A stretch of DNA of 64,000 nt from Gelidibacter sediminis (lineage in GTDB: Bacteria > Bacteroidota > Bacteroidia > Flavobacteriales > Flavobacteriaceae), in contig NZ_SOBW01000008.1 of NCBI RefSeq assembly GCF_004364975.1, positions 186,001-250,000 of the forward strand, read 5' to 3'. The position numbers and the translations under genes are program-made. Of the stretch, positions 9,118-18,424 are shown in pieces (the first letter of the stretch is position 1; each line of letters starts with the position of its first letter). A model generated the notes under the pieces. It worked only from the letters and a program-made list of their open reading frames with translations. It did not search any database and had not been told where the DNA came from.

Positions 9118-9927
9118 ATGACACAAGATATTGTTTCACGTAATAACGTTACAATAATTGGAAAAGGTAGTCAAACTATAATGTTTGCTCACGGATTTGG
9201 ATGTGATCAAAATATGTGGCGTTATGTAACTCCTGCATTTTTGAATGATTACAGGGTTGTGTTGTTTGATTATGTGGGGTGTGGAAAATCAGATCTCTCT
9301 GCATACAATGTAGAACGATATTCGAAATTGGAGGGCTATGCTCAAGATGTATTAGAGGTTTGCCAAGCCCTGAATTTGGAAGATGTTATTTTTGTGGGGC
9401 ATAGCGTTAGTTCTATGATAGGCGTTTTGGCAGCAATAGAACAACCACGTATGTTTTCGAGTATGATTTTGATAGGGCCTTCAGCCAAGTATGTAAATGA
9501 TGAGAAGTATTTAGGCGGATTCTCACAAGAAGATTTGGAAGGGCTGTTGGATGTTATGGATAGTAACTATATAGGATGGGCTAATTTTTTGGCACCTGTA
9601 GTGATGAAAAATGGCGATAGACCAGAGCTAACGGAAGAGCTTGAAGAAAGTTTTTGTTCTACAGATCCTGTTATCACTCGTAAATTTGCTGAAGTAACCT
9701 TCTTTTCAGACAACCGTGAAGACCTTGCCAATTTAACTTTACCTTGCCTGGTTTTACAATGTTCAGAAGATGCCATTGCGCCCGACGAAGTTGGACTTTA
9801 CGTACACCAACAAATTAAAGGGAGTACCTTTATAAAAATGGAGGCTACAGGGCATTGCCCACATATGAGTCACCCAGATGAAACCATACAACTAATTCAA
9901 AAATTCTTAAAGCGACAACCTTATTAA
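9118..9927 (+). CDS. rsbQ: RsbQ-type alpha/beta hydrolase
   Basis: 269 residues, the same length as Bacillus subtilis RsbQ and similar along the whole length from memory (SRNNVTIIGKG, HGFGCDQNMW, VLFDYVGCGKSDL, GHCPHMSHPDETIQLI). Triad: Ser96 in GHSVS, Asp218 in SEDAI, His246 in GHCPH. RsbQ is a relative of plant KAI2/D14 receptors; in Bacillus it enables the PAS phosphatase RsbP to sense energy stress, probably through a small hydrophobic ligand. ATG 9118 aligns with the Bacillus start. The gene immediately downstream encodes a PAS protein, so the pairing is kept, but with a kinase-like output. Confidence 0.93.
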   Translation: MTQDIVSRNNVTIIGKGSQTIMFAHGFGCDQNMWRYVTPAFLNDYRVVLFDYVGCGKSDLSAYNVERYSKLEGYAQDVLEVCQALNLEDVIFVGHSVSSMIGVLAAIEQPRMFSSMILIGPSAKYVNDEKYLGGFSQEDLEGLLDVMDSNYIGWANFLAPVVMKNGDRPELTEELEESFCSTDPVITRKFAEVTFFSDNREDLANLTLPCLVLQCSEDAIAPDEVGLYVHQQIKGSTFIKMEATGHCPHMSHPDETIQLIQKFLKRQPY

Positions 9928-9985
9928 ACCCGACAACACCAACCTAAATCCTTGGGAGGTCATATATGACCATATTCCGTGCATT

Positions 9986-11143
9986 TTGTTTTCCCTTTCT
10001 GAAAGTGGCAAGATAACGAAGATGAATGCGGAAATGCGCCAAAAATTAGGATTACAGCATGATGAAGTACATGGGCGTCAGTTAGAGGAATTGTTGACCA
10101 TAGGAAGTAAGATCTTCTATCAGACACATTTCTATCCGCTGATAAAAATGCAAAATTCCGTTCGCGAAATTTATCTTGTGTTTAAAGGTGTTACCGGTGC
10201 TTCAGTTCCTGTATTGCTAAATGTAGAAGTAAAAAAGACTGCAAATGCTACAGAAATAGTGTGTGGTGGGATGGAGATATCCAATCGTAACCGCTATGAA
10301 AAAGAATTGTTGGAAGCAAAGAAAGTTGCTGAAAATACCTTAAACGAAAATGCAGAACTCACTAAAGCAAAGAACGCTTTGGTAGCACATCAAAAAAAAT
10401 TAGAATCGCAATACAGAAAAGTAAAACTGTTAAAAGAACAGCAACAAGAGGTGTTTAAGCTTATTGCGCACGATCTGCAAGAACCCTTGCGTAAATCAAT
10501 TTTTTCTAGCAATTATATATTGACAAAAGGAAAAGGGCTCACGAAAGCTGTTGTGGAGCAGTTGCATAAAATAATCAGCTTCAATAGTAAAATGAGCGAC
10601 ATGTTGCTCACTTTGCTTCACTTTAAGGAGCTGGACCAATTTAAACTCAATTACACTACATTAAATTTGACTGAGGTCATTAAGGACGCATTACGTACAT
10701 CTCCTTTGCAAAATAATGCGCAATTGGAGATTATATATCCTAATAATAATCTACAATTTAAAGGGGATAAACGTTTAATGACACGGCTTTTTGAAGAATT
10801 GCTGAAAAATTCTTGGAGTGATAGAAACACTGTAAATCAAAAATTAACTGTTGAAATCTCTGCAATTGAAATTACGAAGAATACATTTTTAGAACTTTCA
10901 GATCAATACCTTTATGATAAATTCATAAAAATTACCTATTCAGACAATGGGGTAGGTGTGCGAAACAAATTTTCTGAGATTATTCATAAATCCGTACAGT
11001 TTAATTCTAGCAATATCGGGCTAGCTTATAGTAAACAAATTGTGGAAAAACATTTTGGCGTTATTAGTGCAGATGCCACAAAAGAAGAAGGCGTTTGTTA
11101 TATAATCACCTTGCCTGTAGACAAACCCTCCATAAAAACTTAA
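9986..11143 (+). CDS. PAS-domain histidine-kinase-like protein, RsbQ partner (start uncertain)
   Basis: At least 385 residues: PAS domain (to about residue 95), long coiled coil (about 100-155), a HisKA-like helix with FKLIAHDLQEPLRKS, and an HATPase domain with EELLKNSWSD (N box), YSDNGVGV (G1) and IGLAYSKQIVEKHFG. No receiver or output domain. TTG 9986 is the first standard start in frame, yet the same frame is open back to the stop at 9908-9910 and reads NPWEVIYDHIPCILF, a good PAS beginning. Upstream the only near-start codons are ATT 9923, which overlaps the rsbQ stop, and ATA 9962. It probably senses the RsbQ product. Confidence 0.8.
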   Translation: MFSLSESGKITKMNAEMRQKLGLQHDEVHGRQLEELLTIGSKIFYQTHFYPLIKMQNSVREIYLVFKGVTGASVPVLLNVEVKKTANATEIVCGGMEISNRNRYEKELLEAKKVAENTLNENAELTKAKNALVAHQKKLESQYRKVKLLKEQQQEVFKLIAHDLQEPLRKSIFSSNYILTKGKGLTKAVVEQLHKIISFNSKMSDMLLTLLHFKELDQFKLNYTTLNLTEVIKDALRTSPLQNNAQLEIIYPNNNLQFKGDKRLMTRLFEELLKNSWSDRNTVNQKLTVEISAIEITKNTFLELSDQYLYDKFIKITYSDNGVGVRNKFSEIIHKSVQFNSSNIGLAYSKQIVEKHFGVISADATKEEGVCYIITLPVDKPSIKT

Positions 11144-11384
11144 ACTTTAGATTGTCTTCGTAGTTCCAATTCGCAAGGCAGTGTGCAATAATCTGTTCTA
11201 GAGCGCTTTAGTTCTATGCAAATGCGAACTTGTCGTCTTCAATAATCGCTTTAGCGTTAGCGTTAAAATCTATCATTTACTCTTGCAATTATTTAAAAAT
11301 TTCACTTTAGGTCGTTCCTTGGCTTTTTAATAAGTCCGTTTATAATTAAACGAATTTTCCTTCGTTATAGATTTAAGATTCAAG

Positions 11385-11392
11385 TATCTTTG
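11385..11392 (+). promoter_or_regulatory. -7 promoter element of the TPR/barrel operon
   Basis: TATCTTTG fits TAnnTTTG exactly and lies 24 nt before ATG 11417. The 240 bp upstream of it, after the PAS kinase stop, hold no gene. Confidence 0.5.
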
Positions 11393-11416
11393 ATCGTCTT
11401 AATAAAAACGCATTTA

Positions 11417-14400
11417 ATGGTTAACAGAACAATAACATTTTTAGTAAGTTTCCTATTGCTAATAGGATCGTCTTACGCACAACAGTCGGCAACATATACC
11501 AATGATCTGGTCGATTATCAAAAAGCACTAACACTTTATAATAACAAGCAATATCAAGCAGCCCAAAGCATGTTTGATAAGGTGAGAGATGAGACTGACA
11601 GCGAGCAATTGGAAGCAGATTGTACCTATTACTATGCAAATTGTGCAGTGCGACTGAATCAACTTAATGCTGACGCGCTAATTGAGGAATTTGTTGAAAA
11701 ATATCCTACAAGTATCAAACGTAATAGCGCCTTTCTAGACGTTGCAGATTATTATTTTGATAATGGAAAATATGCCTATGCCAGAAAATGGTATGAAAAA
11801 GTTGATGAAGGCAGTATGAGTAGGGCAGAACGCGATCGTTTTTCTTTTAATTATGGTTATAGTTTATACACAACAAAAGATGAGGTAAACGCCCAAAAAT
11901 ACTTAAGTCGTGTCGTAAATTCAAAAGAGTATGGCTCTCAGGCTAAATATTATATTGGATTTATGGCTTATGAAGGTGATGATTATGACAGAGCTAATGA
12001 ATACTTTGAACAAGTAAGTGACAATGAAAAGTACCAAGAGAAGTTGTCTTATTATCAGGCAGATTTAAATTTTAAGCTAGGTAAATTTGAAAAGGCCATA
12101 GAACTTGCTGAGGCTCAAATGAAAAAAAGCAATCCAGCTGAAAAATCAGAACTGTCTAAGATTATAGGAGAGAGCTATTTTAATATGCAAAAATACAAGG
12201 AGGCCATTCCGTACTTAACCGCCTACAAGGGTAAAAAAGGAAAATGGAACAATACGGATTATTACCAATTGGGCTATGCGTATTATAAACAAAACGATTT
12301 TGATAAAGCCATTTCTGAATTTAATAAGATTATTGGTGGCAACAACAGTGTGGCACAAAATGCCTATTACCATTTGGGTGAAAGCTATGTTAATTTAGAT
12401 AAGAAACAAGAAGCATTAAACGCGTTTCGAAATGCTTCACAAATGGATTTTGATCTTAAAATTCAGGAAGATGCCTGGTTGAATTATGCAAAATTGAGTT
12501 ATGAAATTGGTAATCCGTACCAATCTGTACCTCAAGTATTGACCAGCTATTTACAGAAATATCCTCAAACCGCTAGAAAAACAGAAATTGAAACACTTTT
12601 GATCGACTCTTATATTACCTCAAAAAATTATGAGGAAGCCTTAAGATTATTAGAAGGTAAAACAAGCTTCGAAAATAAGGTTGCTTATCAAAAAGTAGCG
12701 TTTTACAGAGGGATTGAGATCTACAATGAAGGCAATTATAAAGAAGCTAAAGCCCTTTTTGAAAAAGCAATTAGAGAGGCGCGCGATGCAAAGTTTACGG
12801 CAAGGGCTACCTTTTGGAAAGCAGAAACCGATTATAATATTGGAAATTATGACGAAGCCTTGATTGGTTTCAGACAGTTTAGACAGCAAAATGAGGCCTC
12901 AGGAACACCTGAAATGACCAATATTGACTATAATTTAGGGTATACCTATTTTAAGCAGAAAAACTATTCAAAATCTACTGAGCATTTCAAAAGTTTTGTA
13001 ACTAACCGTCAGGAAGATAAATTACGATTGAATGATGCCTATTTAAGATTGGGAGACGGTTACTTTGTGTCGTCAGACTATCAATCTGCTATTTCAGCGT
13101 ATGATAAGGCCATTGCTCTAAAACAAATTGAACCTGATTATGCCGATTTTCAAAAGGCAATGAGCTATGGGTACATTGGCCAGGGAAGTACAAAAATTCA
13201 GGAGTTAAATAATTTCATTAATAAATACAGCCGTTCGTCTTTAAGAGATGATGCCATGTATGAGTTGGCTAATTCTTATGTTAAAGCAAATCAGAATGAG
13301 AGAGCCATAGCCATGTATGACCGATTGAATTCAGAGTATAAAAACTCAGTGTTCAATTCTAAATCAGTGTTGAGGCAAGGTCTTATTTACTACAACGCAA
13401 GTCAGAATGAGCAAGCTCTAGCGAAATTTAAAAGTGTCGCAAGAAATTACCCAAGCACTGAAGAAGCTATTCAAGCTGTATCTACAGCACGGTTAATTTA
13501 TATTGATTTGGGTAGGGTTGATGAATACGCGGCATGGGTAAAAACCTTAGATTATATGGAGGTATCCGATTCAGATTTGGATAATACCACCTACTTGGCT
13601 GCAGAAAAACAATATTTAGAAAACAAAACAGACAACGCTATTAAACAGTTTAATGGGTATCTGAATCAGTTTCCAAATGGCATCCATGCTTTGAAATCGC
13701 ATTTCTATTTGGGGGAATTGTATTCTAAAAAATCTTTACCTGAGAATGCACGTCCTCATTATGAGTTTGTTGTTAATAAGCCAAAAAGCGAATTTACAGA
13801 GCAAGCAATCGTAAAGCTTTCAGAAACCTATTTGAACAGTTCACAATGGAACAAGGCGATTCCGCTTTTAAAACAGTTAGAAATTGAAGCAGATTATCCT
13901 CAAAATATCATCTACGCACAATCCAATTTGATGAATGCGTATTACCAATTGGAAAAATATAGCGATGCTGAAAATTATGCTGAAAAAGTATTGTCAAATT
14001 CCAAGTTGGATATTAAAGTGAAGAGTGATGCACAGATCATTATTGCCCGTTCAGCAATTAAAACTGGCAATCAGTCTAAAGCTAAAGCTGCATACGCCAC
14101 TGTAGAAAAAATAGCTTCAGGTGCTTTAGCAGCGGAGGCACTGTATTATAACGCTTACTTTAAGAACAAGGAAGGTAGTTATGAGGCGTCTAATACCACG
14201 GCACAACGTTTGGCAAAGGATTTTAGCAGCTATAGATATTATAGTGCTAAAGGTCTAGTGCTTATGGCTAAAAATTTCTATGCGTTAAAAGATGCATTCC
14301 AGGCTACCTATATTTTGGAAAGTGTTATTTCAAACTTCCCCGAGTTTAAAGATGTAGTACAGGAAGCCAAAACACAATTAAGCATCATAAAATCAGAAGA

Positions 14401-14437
14401 AGCTAAAACAAACTCATCAATCAATACTGATAATTAA
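11417..14437 (+). CDS. Large periplasmic TPR protein (YbgF/CpoB-like repeats)
   Basis: 1006 residues from ATG 11417, which starts a signal peptide (MVNRTITFLVSFLLLIGSSYAQ); a TTG start 27 nt earlier is unlikely because it lies in the promoter. The rest is almost entirely tetratricopeptide repeats, roughly 20 or more, with alternating Y/A/F helices (for example YYQLGYAYYKQNDFDKAISEF). No enzymatic motif. It should be a periplasmic or envelope scaffold. Only 101 nt with two hairpins separate it from the barrel gene at 14539, so the pair is probably one operon. Function unknown. Confidence 0.85.
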   Translation: MVNRTITFLVSFLLLIGSSYAQQSATYTNDLVDYQKALTLYNNKQYQAAQSMFDKVRDETDSEQLEADCTYYYANCAVRLNQLNADALIEEFVEKYPTSIKRNSAFLDVADYYFDNGKYAYARKWYEKVDEGSMSRAERDRFSFNYGYSLYTTKDEVNAQKYLSRVVNSKEYGSQAKYYIGFMAYEGDDYDRANEYFEQVSDNEKYQEKLSYYQADLNFKLGKFEKAIELAEAQMKKSNPAEKSELSKIIGESYFNMQKYKEAIPYLTAYKGKKGKWNNTDYYQLGYAYYKQNDFDKAISEFNKIIGGNNSVAQNAYYHLGESYVNLDKKQEALNAFRNASQMDFDLKIQEDAWLNYAKLSYEIGNPYQSVPQVLTSYLQKYPQTARKTEIETLLIDSYITSKNYEEALRLLEGKTSFENKVAYQKVAFYRGIEIYNEGNYKEAKALFEKAIREARDAKFTARATFWKAETDYNIGNYDEALIGFRQFRQQNEASGTPEMTNIDYNLGYTYFKQKNYSKSTEHFKSFVTNRQEDKLRLNDAYLRLGDGYFVSSDYQSAISAYDKAIALKQIEPDYADFQKAMSYGYIGQGSTKIQELNNFINKYSRSSLRDDAMYELANSYVKANQNERAIAMYDRLNSEYKNSVFNSKSVLRQGLIYYNASQNEQALAKFKSVARNYPSTEEAIQAVSTARLIYIDLGRVDEYAAWVKTLDYMEVSDSDLDNTTYLAAEKQYLENKTDNAIKQFNGYLNQFPNGIHALKSHFYLGELYSKKSLPENARPHYEFVVNKPKSEFTEQAIVKLSETYLNSSQWNKAIPLLKQLEIEADYPQNIIYAQSNLMNAYYQLEKYSDAENYAEKVLSNSKLDIKVKSDAQIIIARSAIKTGNQSKAKAAYATVEKIASGALAAEALYYNAYFKNKEGSYEASNTTAQRLAKDFSSYRYYSAKGLVLMAKNFYALKDAFQATYILESVISNFPEFKDVVQEAKTQLSIIKSEEAKTNSSINTDN

Positions 14438-14459
14438 TTTCTAAGAAAATTTAAAATTG

Positions 14460-14499
14460 ACCAAACACGTTTTGGTAACCCAACACCTTATAGTGTTGG
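14460..14499 (+). promoter_or_regulatory. Two tandem hairpins between the TPR and barrel genes
   Basis: First hairpin: ACCAAA (14460-14465) pairs with TTTGGT (14471-14476). Second: CCAACAC (14480-14486) pairs with GTGTTGG (14493-14499) around a 6-nt loop. Neither is followed by a U-run, so this looks more like an RNA processing or attenuation site inside an operon than a terminator. Confidence 0.4.
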
Positions 14500-14538
14500 A
14501 TTTAGGAACATTAAATTAGGAATTTAATACTTATAAAA

Positions 14539-16263
14539 ATGCTAAAAAACATCACATATATTTTTACCATCGCAGTTGTTACAAGTGCTGCAACTTTTGC
14601 GCAAGAGCGTACTAAAGATACTTTGGATCCTGAAGTAGTTACTGTGGTAAAGGCGTATACGCCAACGGTTGCAGACGCTTTTAAAATAAAGGAAACACCA
14701 GTTCTGGATGATGATACCAACACGACCAAAAAGGAGATTAAGTATAATATATTTTCCATTCCGGTGGCGTCAACCTTTACCCCAGCTAAAGGCAAGGCCG
14801 CAACTGTCAATAAGCCTAAAGCGATTAAATTGTATGATAACTATACCTCGTTGGGCTTAGGGACTTATACCACTATTTTAGGTGAAGTTTATTTAAATCA
14901 TGAGTTGGGTAGAGGCGAACATCTTGGAGGGTATTTAACACACCATTCCTCCAGTGGCGGCATTGAAGAAGCCTTGATGGATGATGATTTTATTGACACC
15001 AAACTGAACGTCAATTACAGCCAAAAACTCCGCGATTTATCGTGGACAGTAGATGCCGGTGGACTCTATCAAAAATTTAATTGGTACGGACTTCCACAGC
15101 CCTATTTTAATGCAACTACTGCGGATGAACTTGACGGCAGTCACTCTTTTTATGGAGGCAATGTAGGGGCAAAGGTAAAATTATATGATTATTTGTTTAA
15201 GGATGCGAGTGCCCGTTACAGAAGGTTCGGAGATAACCAAGGCTCTGGAGAAAACCGATTTGTGTTAAAAGCTTCTGCCGATTTGCCTATTCAGGATGAA
15301 TTGATTTCTACTGAAGTTAAGGTGGATTATGTTGGTGGAGCCTTTGAGAGGAATTATTATAACGATACAGAGTTGCGATATGGCAATGTAGCATTCGGCT
15401 TCGCACCTAGTTATCAATTGACGCAAGACGATTTGACACTTAATTTAGGAGTTAATTTGGTCTATATGAGAGATACAGAATTGAGTGACGGTGGGTTTTT
15501 TATCTATCCAAATATTACAGCCACCTACAGATTGGTTGACGAATTAATGATTGCCTTTGCAGGGTTGGAAGGGGACCTGAATCAAAATTCATATTATGAT
15601 TTTGCGCAGGCCAATCCGTATTTGTCGCCGACACTTACCATCACTCCAACAGATCAAAAGTATAAAGGGCATGTGGGTTTAAAAGGTAAATTATCTAACA
15701 GTATTGGGTACAGCGTGAGTGGGCATTATATGAATGAAGCCAACAAAGCGTTGTACAAGGCAAATCCTGTTTTACCTAATGCAACTAAAGATTATCAATA
15801 TGGCAACTCCTTTGAGATGGTTTATGATGATGTTAAAACAGTATCCTTTGCGGGTGAGGTAAACGTAGACGTTAATAGAAATTTTAAATTAGGAATTAAG
15901 GCTGAATATTTTTCATATACTACAGATACACAATCAGAAGCGTGGAACATGCCAGACCTTAAAGGGTCCTTATTTTTAGATTACCAAATTGACGAGAATT
16001 GGTTTGCAGGTGCGGGCTTATTCTATGTTGGAGAACGAAAAGACCAATTCTATGTGGCCGATTTGACAGCACCAATGCTGCAAACAATGTCGTTAGATAG
16101 TTATTTTGATGCCAATGCACATGTGGGCTACAGACTTAATGATCAACTTTCGTTTTACATAAAGGCCAATAATATTGCCAATCAAGAATATAAACGTTGG
16201 CTACACACGCCAGTACAAGGCATTCAAGCCTTAGCAGGCGCAACCTACCAATTTGATTTTTAA
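14539..16263 (+). CDS. Outer-membrane beta-barrel protein, TonB-receptor-like without plug
   Basis: 574 residues. Signal peptide (MLKNITYIFTIAVVTSAATFA), then about 70 residues with a TonB-box-like VVTVVKAYTP, then a barrel of repeated amphipathic strands ending in YKRW...GATYQFDF with a C-terminal phenylalanine, the usual BAM signal. A full TonB receptor has a ~130-residue plug, and no room for one exists here. It follows the TPR gene and is likely its outer-membrane partner. Cargo unknown. Confidence 0.8.
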   Translation: MLKNITYIFTIAVVTSAATFAQERTKDTLDPEVVTVVKAYTPTVADAFKIKETPVLDDDTNTTKKEIKYNIFSIPVASTFTPAKGKAATVNKPKAIKLYDNYTSLGLGTYTTILGEVYLNHELGRGEHLGGYLTHHSSSGGIEEALMDDDFIDTKLNVNYSQKLRDLSWTVDAGGLYQKFNWYGLPQPYFNATTADELDGSHSFYGGNVGAKVKLYDYLFKDASARYRRFGDNQGSGENRFVLKASADLPIQDELISTEVKVDYVGGAFERNYYNDTELRYGNVAFGFAPSYQLTQDDLTLNLGVNLVYMRDTELSDGGFFIYPNITATYRLVDELMIAFAGLEGDLNQNSYYDFAQANPYLSPTLTITPTDQKYKGHVGLKGKLSNSIGYSVSGHYMNEANKALYKANPVLPNATKDYQYGNSFEMVYDDVKTVSFAGEVNVDVNRNFKLGIKAEYFSYTTDTQSEAWNMPDLKGSLFLDYQIDENWFAGAGLFYVGERKDQFYVADLTAPMLQTMSLDSYFDANAHVGYRLNDQLSFYIKANNIANQEYKRWLHTPVQGIQALAGATYQFDF

Positions 16264-16266
16264 TAC

Positions 16267-16286
16267 ATCCCCGCGAAAGCGGGGAT
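16267..16286. repeat. GC-rich palindrome with GAAA loop
   Basis: ATCCCCGC-GAAA-GCGGGGAT: an 8-bp perfect stem with a GAAA tetraloop just after the barrel stop codon. No U-run follows. It looks like a unit of the small dispersed palindromes seen in flavobacterial genomes; only one copy is seen here. Confidence 0.6.
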
Positions 16287-16331
16287 CCCATCTGATTAGA
16301 ATAATTCAATATCAGACAGACATTATAGCAA

Positions 16332-16359
16332 AAAAGCATCCAACATCTTGGATGCTTTT
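16332..16359 (+). terminator. Rho-independent terminator after the TPR/barrel operon
   Basis: AAAAGCATCCAA pairs with TTGGATGCTTTT (12 bp, loop CATC) and is followed by CTTATTTTT. It separates the barrel gene from the amidohydrolase gene. Confidence 0.8.
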
Positions 16360-16405
16360 CTTATTTTTACTTTACAAATTTTGCTAACTGAAACCATCCT
16401 GTCAA

Positions 16406-18022
16406 ATGAAAAAACTAATCACCTTTCTACTTATAGTCACCGTATTGTCCTGTGAAAAAGACAAAATTGAAGTCGACACTATTGTTATTAACGGCAATGT
16501 ATATACAGTGGATGAGGGTTTTGGAAAAGCCGAAGCTTTTGCAATCAAGGACGGAAAATTCTTGGAAATAGGAAGTACTAACTCGATACAAGAGACCTAT
16601 GCTTCAACTAATGTTGTCGATGCCAAGGGGCAAACCATAGTGCCTGGTTTAATTGATGCCCACTGCCACTTCTTGGGCCTGGGTTTAAATCAGCAATCGG
16701 TGAATTTGGTTGGGACTAAAAGTTTCGAGGAAATCATTCAACGTATCAGCGATTTTCAAAATGAGAAAAATCTTGATTTTATAATAGGTCGTGGTTGGGA
16801 TCAAAATGATTGGGAAACAAAGGAATTTCCAAATAAAGCCTTATTAGACGAATTATATCCTAATACACCAATTGCGCTAACGCGTATCGACGGGCACGCT
16901 ATTTTAGCCAATCAAGCGGCTTTAGATTTAGGTAAGGTTACCGTTAATAGTAAAGTTGAAGGTGGCGAAGTAGTGGTAGAAAACGGGCAACTTACAGGTA
17001 TTTTGGTTGATAACGCTGAAAACTTGGTGATGGATTATTGGCCACAGTCCTCCAAGCAGGAACTGGTCAATGCACTTTTAGACGCACAAAAAATATGTTT
17101 TGATTATGGATTGACTACTGTGGATGATGCCGGTTTGTCGCGACAAGCTATTGAGCTTATTGACAGTTTGCAACAGACAGGAGATTTGAACATTCGCGTG
17201 TATGCCATGGTCTCAGGATCAAAAGAAAACGTGGATTATTACTTAAAAAAAGGAACGCGTAAAACAGATAAGCTTAATGTTAGTAGTTTTAAATTCTATG
17301 CTGATGGGGCTTTAGGATCGCGAGGAGCCATGTTAAGAAAGCCTTATACTGACAAGCCTAACCATTATGGATTGATGGTGACTGATTTGGAAACGTTTAA
17401 TAAGGCAGCACAACGCATTGCCAATTCTGATTTCCAAATGAACACACATGCCATTGGAGATTCTGCCAATCATGCCGTATTAAATACCTATACCAAAGTT
17501 TTGAAAGACAAAGCAGATAGACGCTGGCGTGTGGAACACGCACAAATAATCTCTCCTAAAGATTTTGATTTGTATAAAAACATTATGCCATCAGTACAGC
17601 CCACCCACGCTACATCTGATATGTATTGGGCAGAAGACAGATTAGGGGCAGAACGTGTAAAAGGTGCCTATGCCTTTAAACAATTGTTGGATGCTTATGG
17701 TAAAGTGGCGTTAGGAACTGATTTCCCTGTGGAGCAAGTGAGTCCGTTTTTAACCTTTTATGCCGCCGTTGCGCGTCAGGATTTGGACAAGTATCCAAAG
17801 GATGGCTATCAAATGGAGAACGCGTTAACAAGAGAAGAAACGTTAAGAGGGATGACCATTTGGGCGGCTTACTCTAATTTCGAAGAAAAAGAAAAAGGCA
17901 GTATCGAAAAAGGAAAATTTGCAGATTTTATCATTTTAGATAAAGATATCATGACGGTTGAAGTACACGATATTCCAAATATTAAAGTGCAGAAGACTTT
18001 TGTAGGCGGAGTGAAGCAATAA
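16406..18022 (+). CDS. Amidohydrolase family 3 lipoprotein (YtcJ-like)
   Basis: 538 residues. A lipoprotein signal peptide ends in VLSC, so it is probably anchored in the envelope. The TIM-barrel metal site is visible: GLIDAHCHF (HxH), FYADGALGSRG with the lysine/aspartate region, MNTHAIGD, RWRVEHAQ, and the catalytic Asp in ALGTDFPVE. The C-terminal KGKFADFIILD is the typical small beta-domain. These enzymes hydrolyse N-acylated or cyclic amides; the substrate cannot be predicted. Monocistronic, with a terminator upstream. Confidence 0.87.
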   Translation: MKKLITFLLIVTVLSCEKDKIEVDTIVINGNVYTVDEGFGKAEAFAIKDGKFLEIGSTNSIQETYASTNVVDAKGQTIVPGLIDAHCHFLGLGLNQQSVNLVGTKSFEEIIQRISDFQNEKNLDFIIGRGWDQNDWETKEFPNKALLDELYPNTPIALTRIDGHAILANQAALDLGKVTVNSKVEGGEVVVENGQLTGILVDNAENLVMDYWPQSSKQELVNALLDAQKICFDYGLTTVDDAGLSRQAIELIDSLQQTGDLNIRVYAMVSGSKENVDYYLKKGTRKTDKLNVSSFKFYADGALGSRGAMLRKPYTDKPNHYGLMVTDLETFNKAAQRIANSDFQMNTHAIGDSANHAVLNTYTKVLKDKADRRWRVEHAQIISPKDFDLYKNIMPSVQPTHATSDMYWAEDRLGAERVKGAYAFKQLLDAYGKVALGTDFPVEQVSPFLTFYAAVARQDLDKYPKDGYQMENALTREETLRGMTIWAAYSNFEEKEKGSIEKGKFADFIILDKDIMTVEVHDIPNIKVQKTFVGGVKQ

Positions 18023-18026
18023 ATTA

Positions 18027-18401
18027 TTAAAGTACAACGCGTTTGATACCATTTGGTAACGTCGTCACGTGAAAATATAGAAATAGCCCTAACTTGTAAT
18101 TTCCATGTTTTAAGTAAGTTATAACTTGAGCGAGATGGACATCTGTAAAACCTTCAACGGTTTTAATTTCTATGACGACTTTATTCTCAACTAATAAATC
18201 AACCCTATAGCCGTGGTCTAGTTTTACATCCTTGTAAATAATTGGCATCGGTTTTTCTTTTTGAATGTTAAGCCCGTGTAGTAAAAGCTCGTGCAGTAAA
18301 CATTCTTTATAGGCTGATTCTAATAAACCTGGGCCAAGTTGTTTATGAACTTCAATTGCACAACCGATTATTTTATTAGACAGTTCATTTTCTATAATCA
18401 C
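18027..18401 (-). CDS. GxxExxY protein (PD-(D/E)xK nuclease-like)
   Basis: 124 residues. The name-giving motif is G25-L-L-E28-S-A-Y31 in LGPGLLESAYK. A nuclease-type D67...E77-x-K79 (RVDLLV, VIEIKTVE) follows, and the C-terminus GIKRVVL is standard, so the gene is intact. The family is widespread, patchy and of unknown function; the fold suggests nucleic-acid cleavage. It converges with the amidohydrolase with only 4 nt between, and its 5' side holds short-period repeats (18425-18520). Confidence 0.9.
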   Translation of the reverse strand: MIIENELSNKIIGCAIEVHKQLGPGLLESAYKECLLHELLLHGLNIQKEKPMPIIYKDVKLDHGYRVDLLVENKVVIEIKTVEGFTDVHLAQVITYLKHGNYKLGLFLYFHVTTLPNGIKRVVL

Positions 18402-18424
18402 GATTTTTAGTATTGACCATTTGT

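Noticed and set aside
9954-10016. GGGAGG followed by ATG 9966 as the start of the PAS kinase
   Set aside because: It is out of frame with the kinase and stops after 16 codons at 10014-10016; Shine-Dalgarno sites matter little in this phylum.
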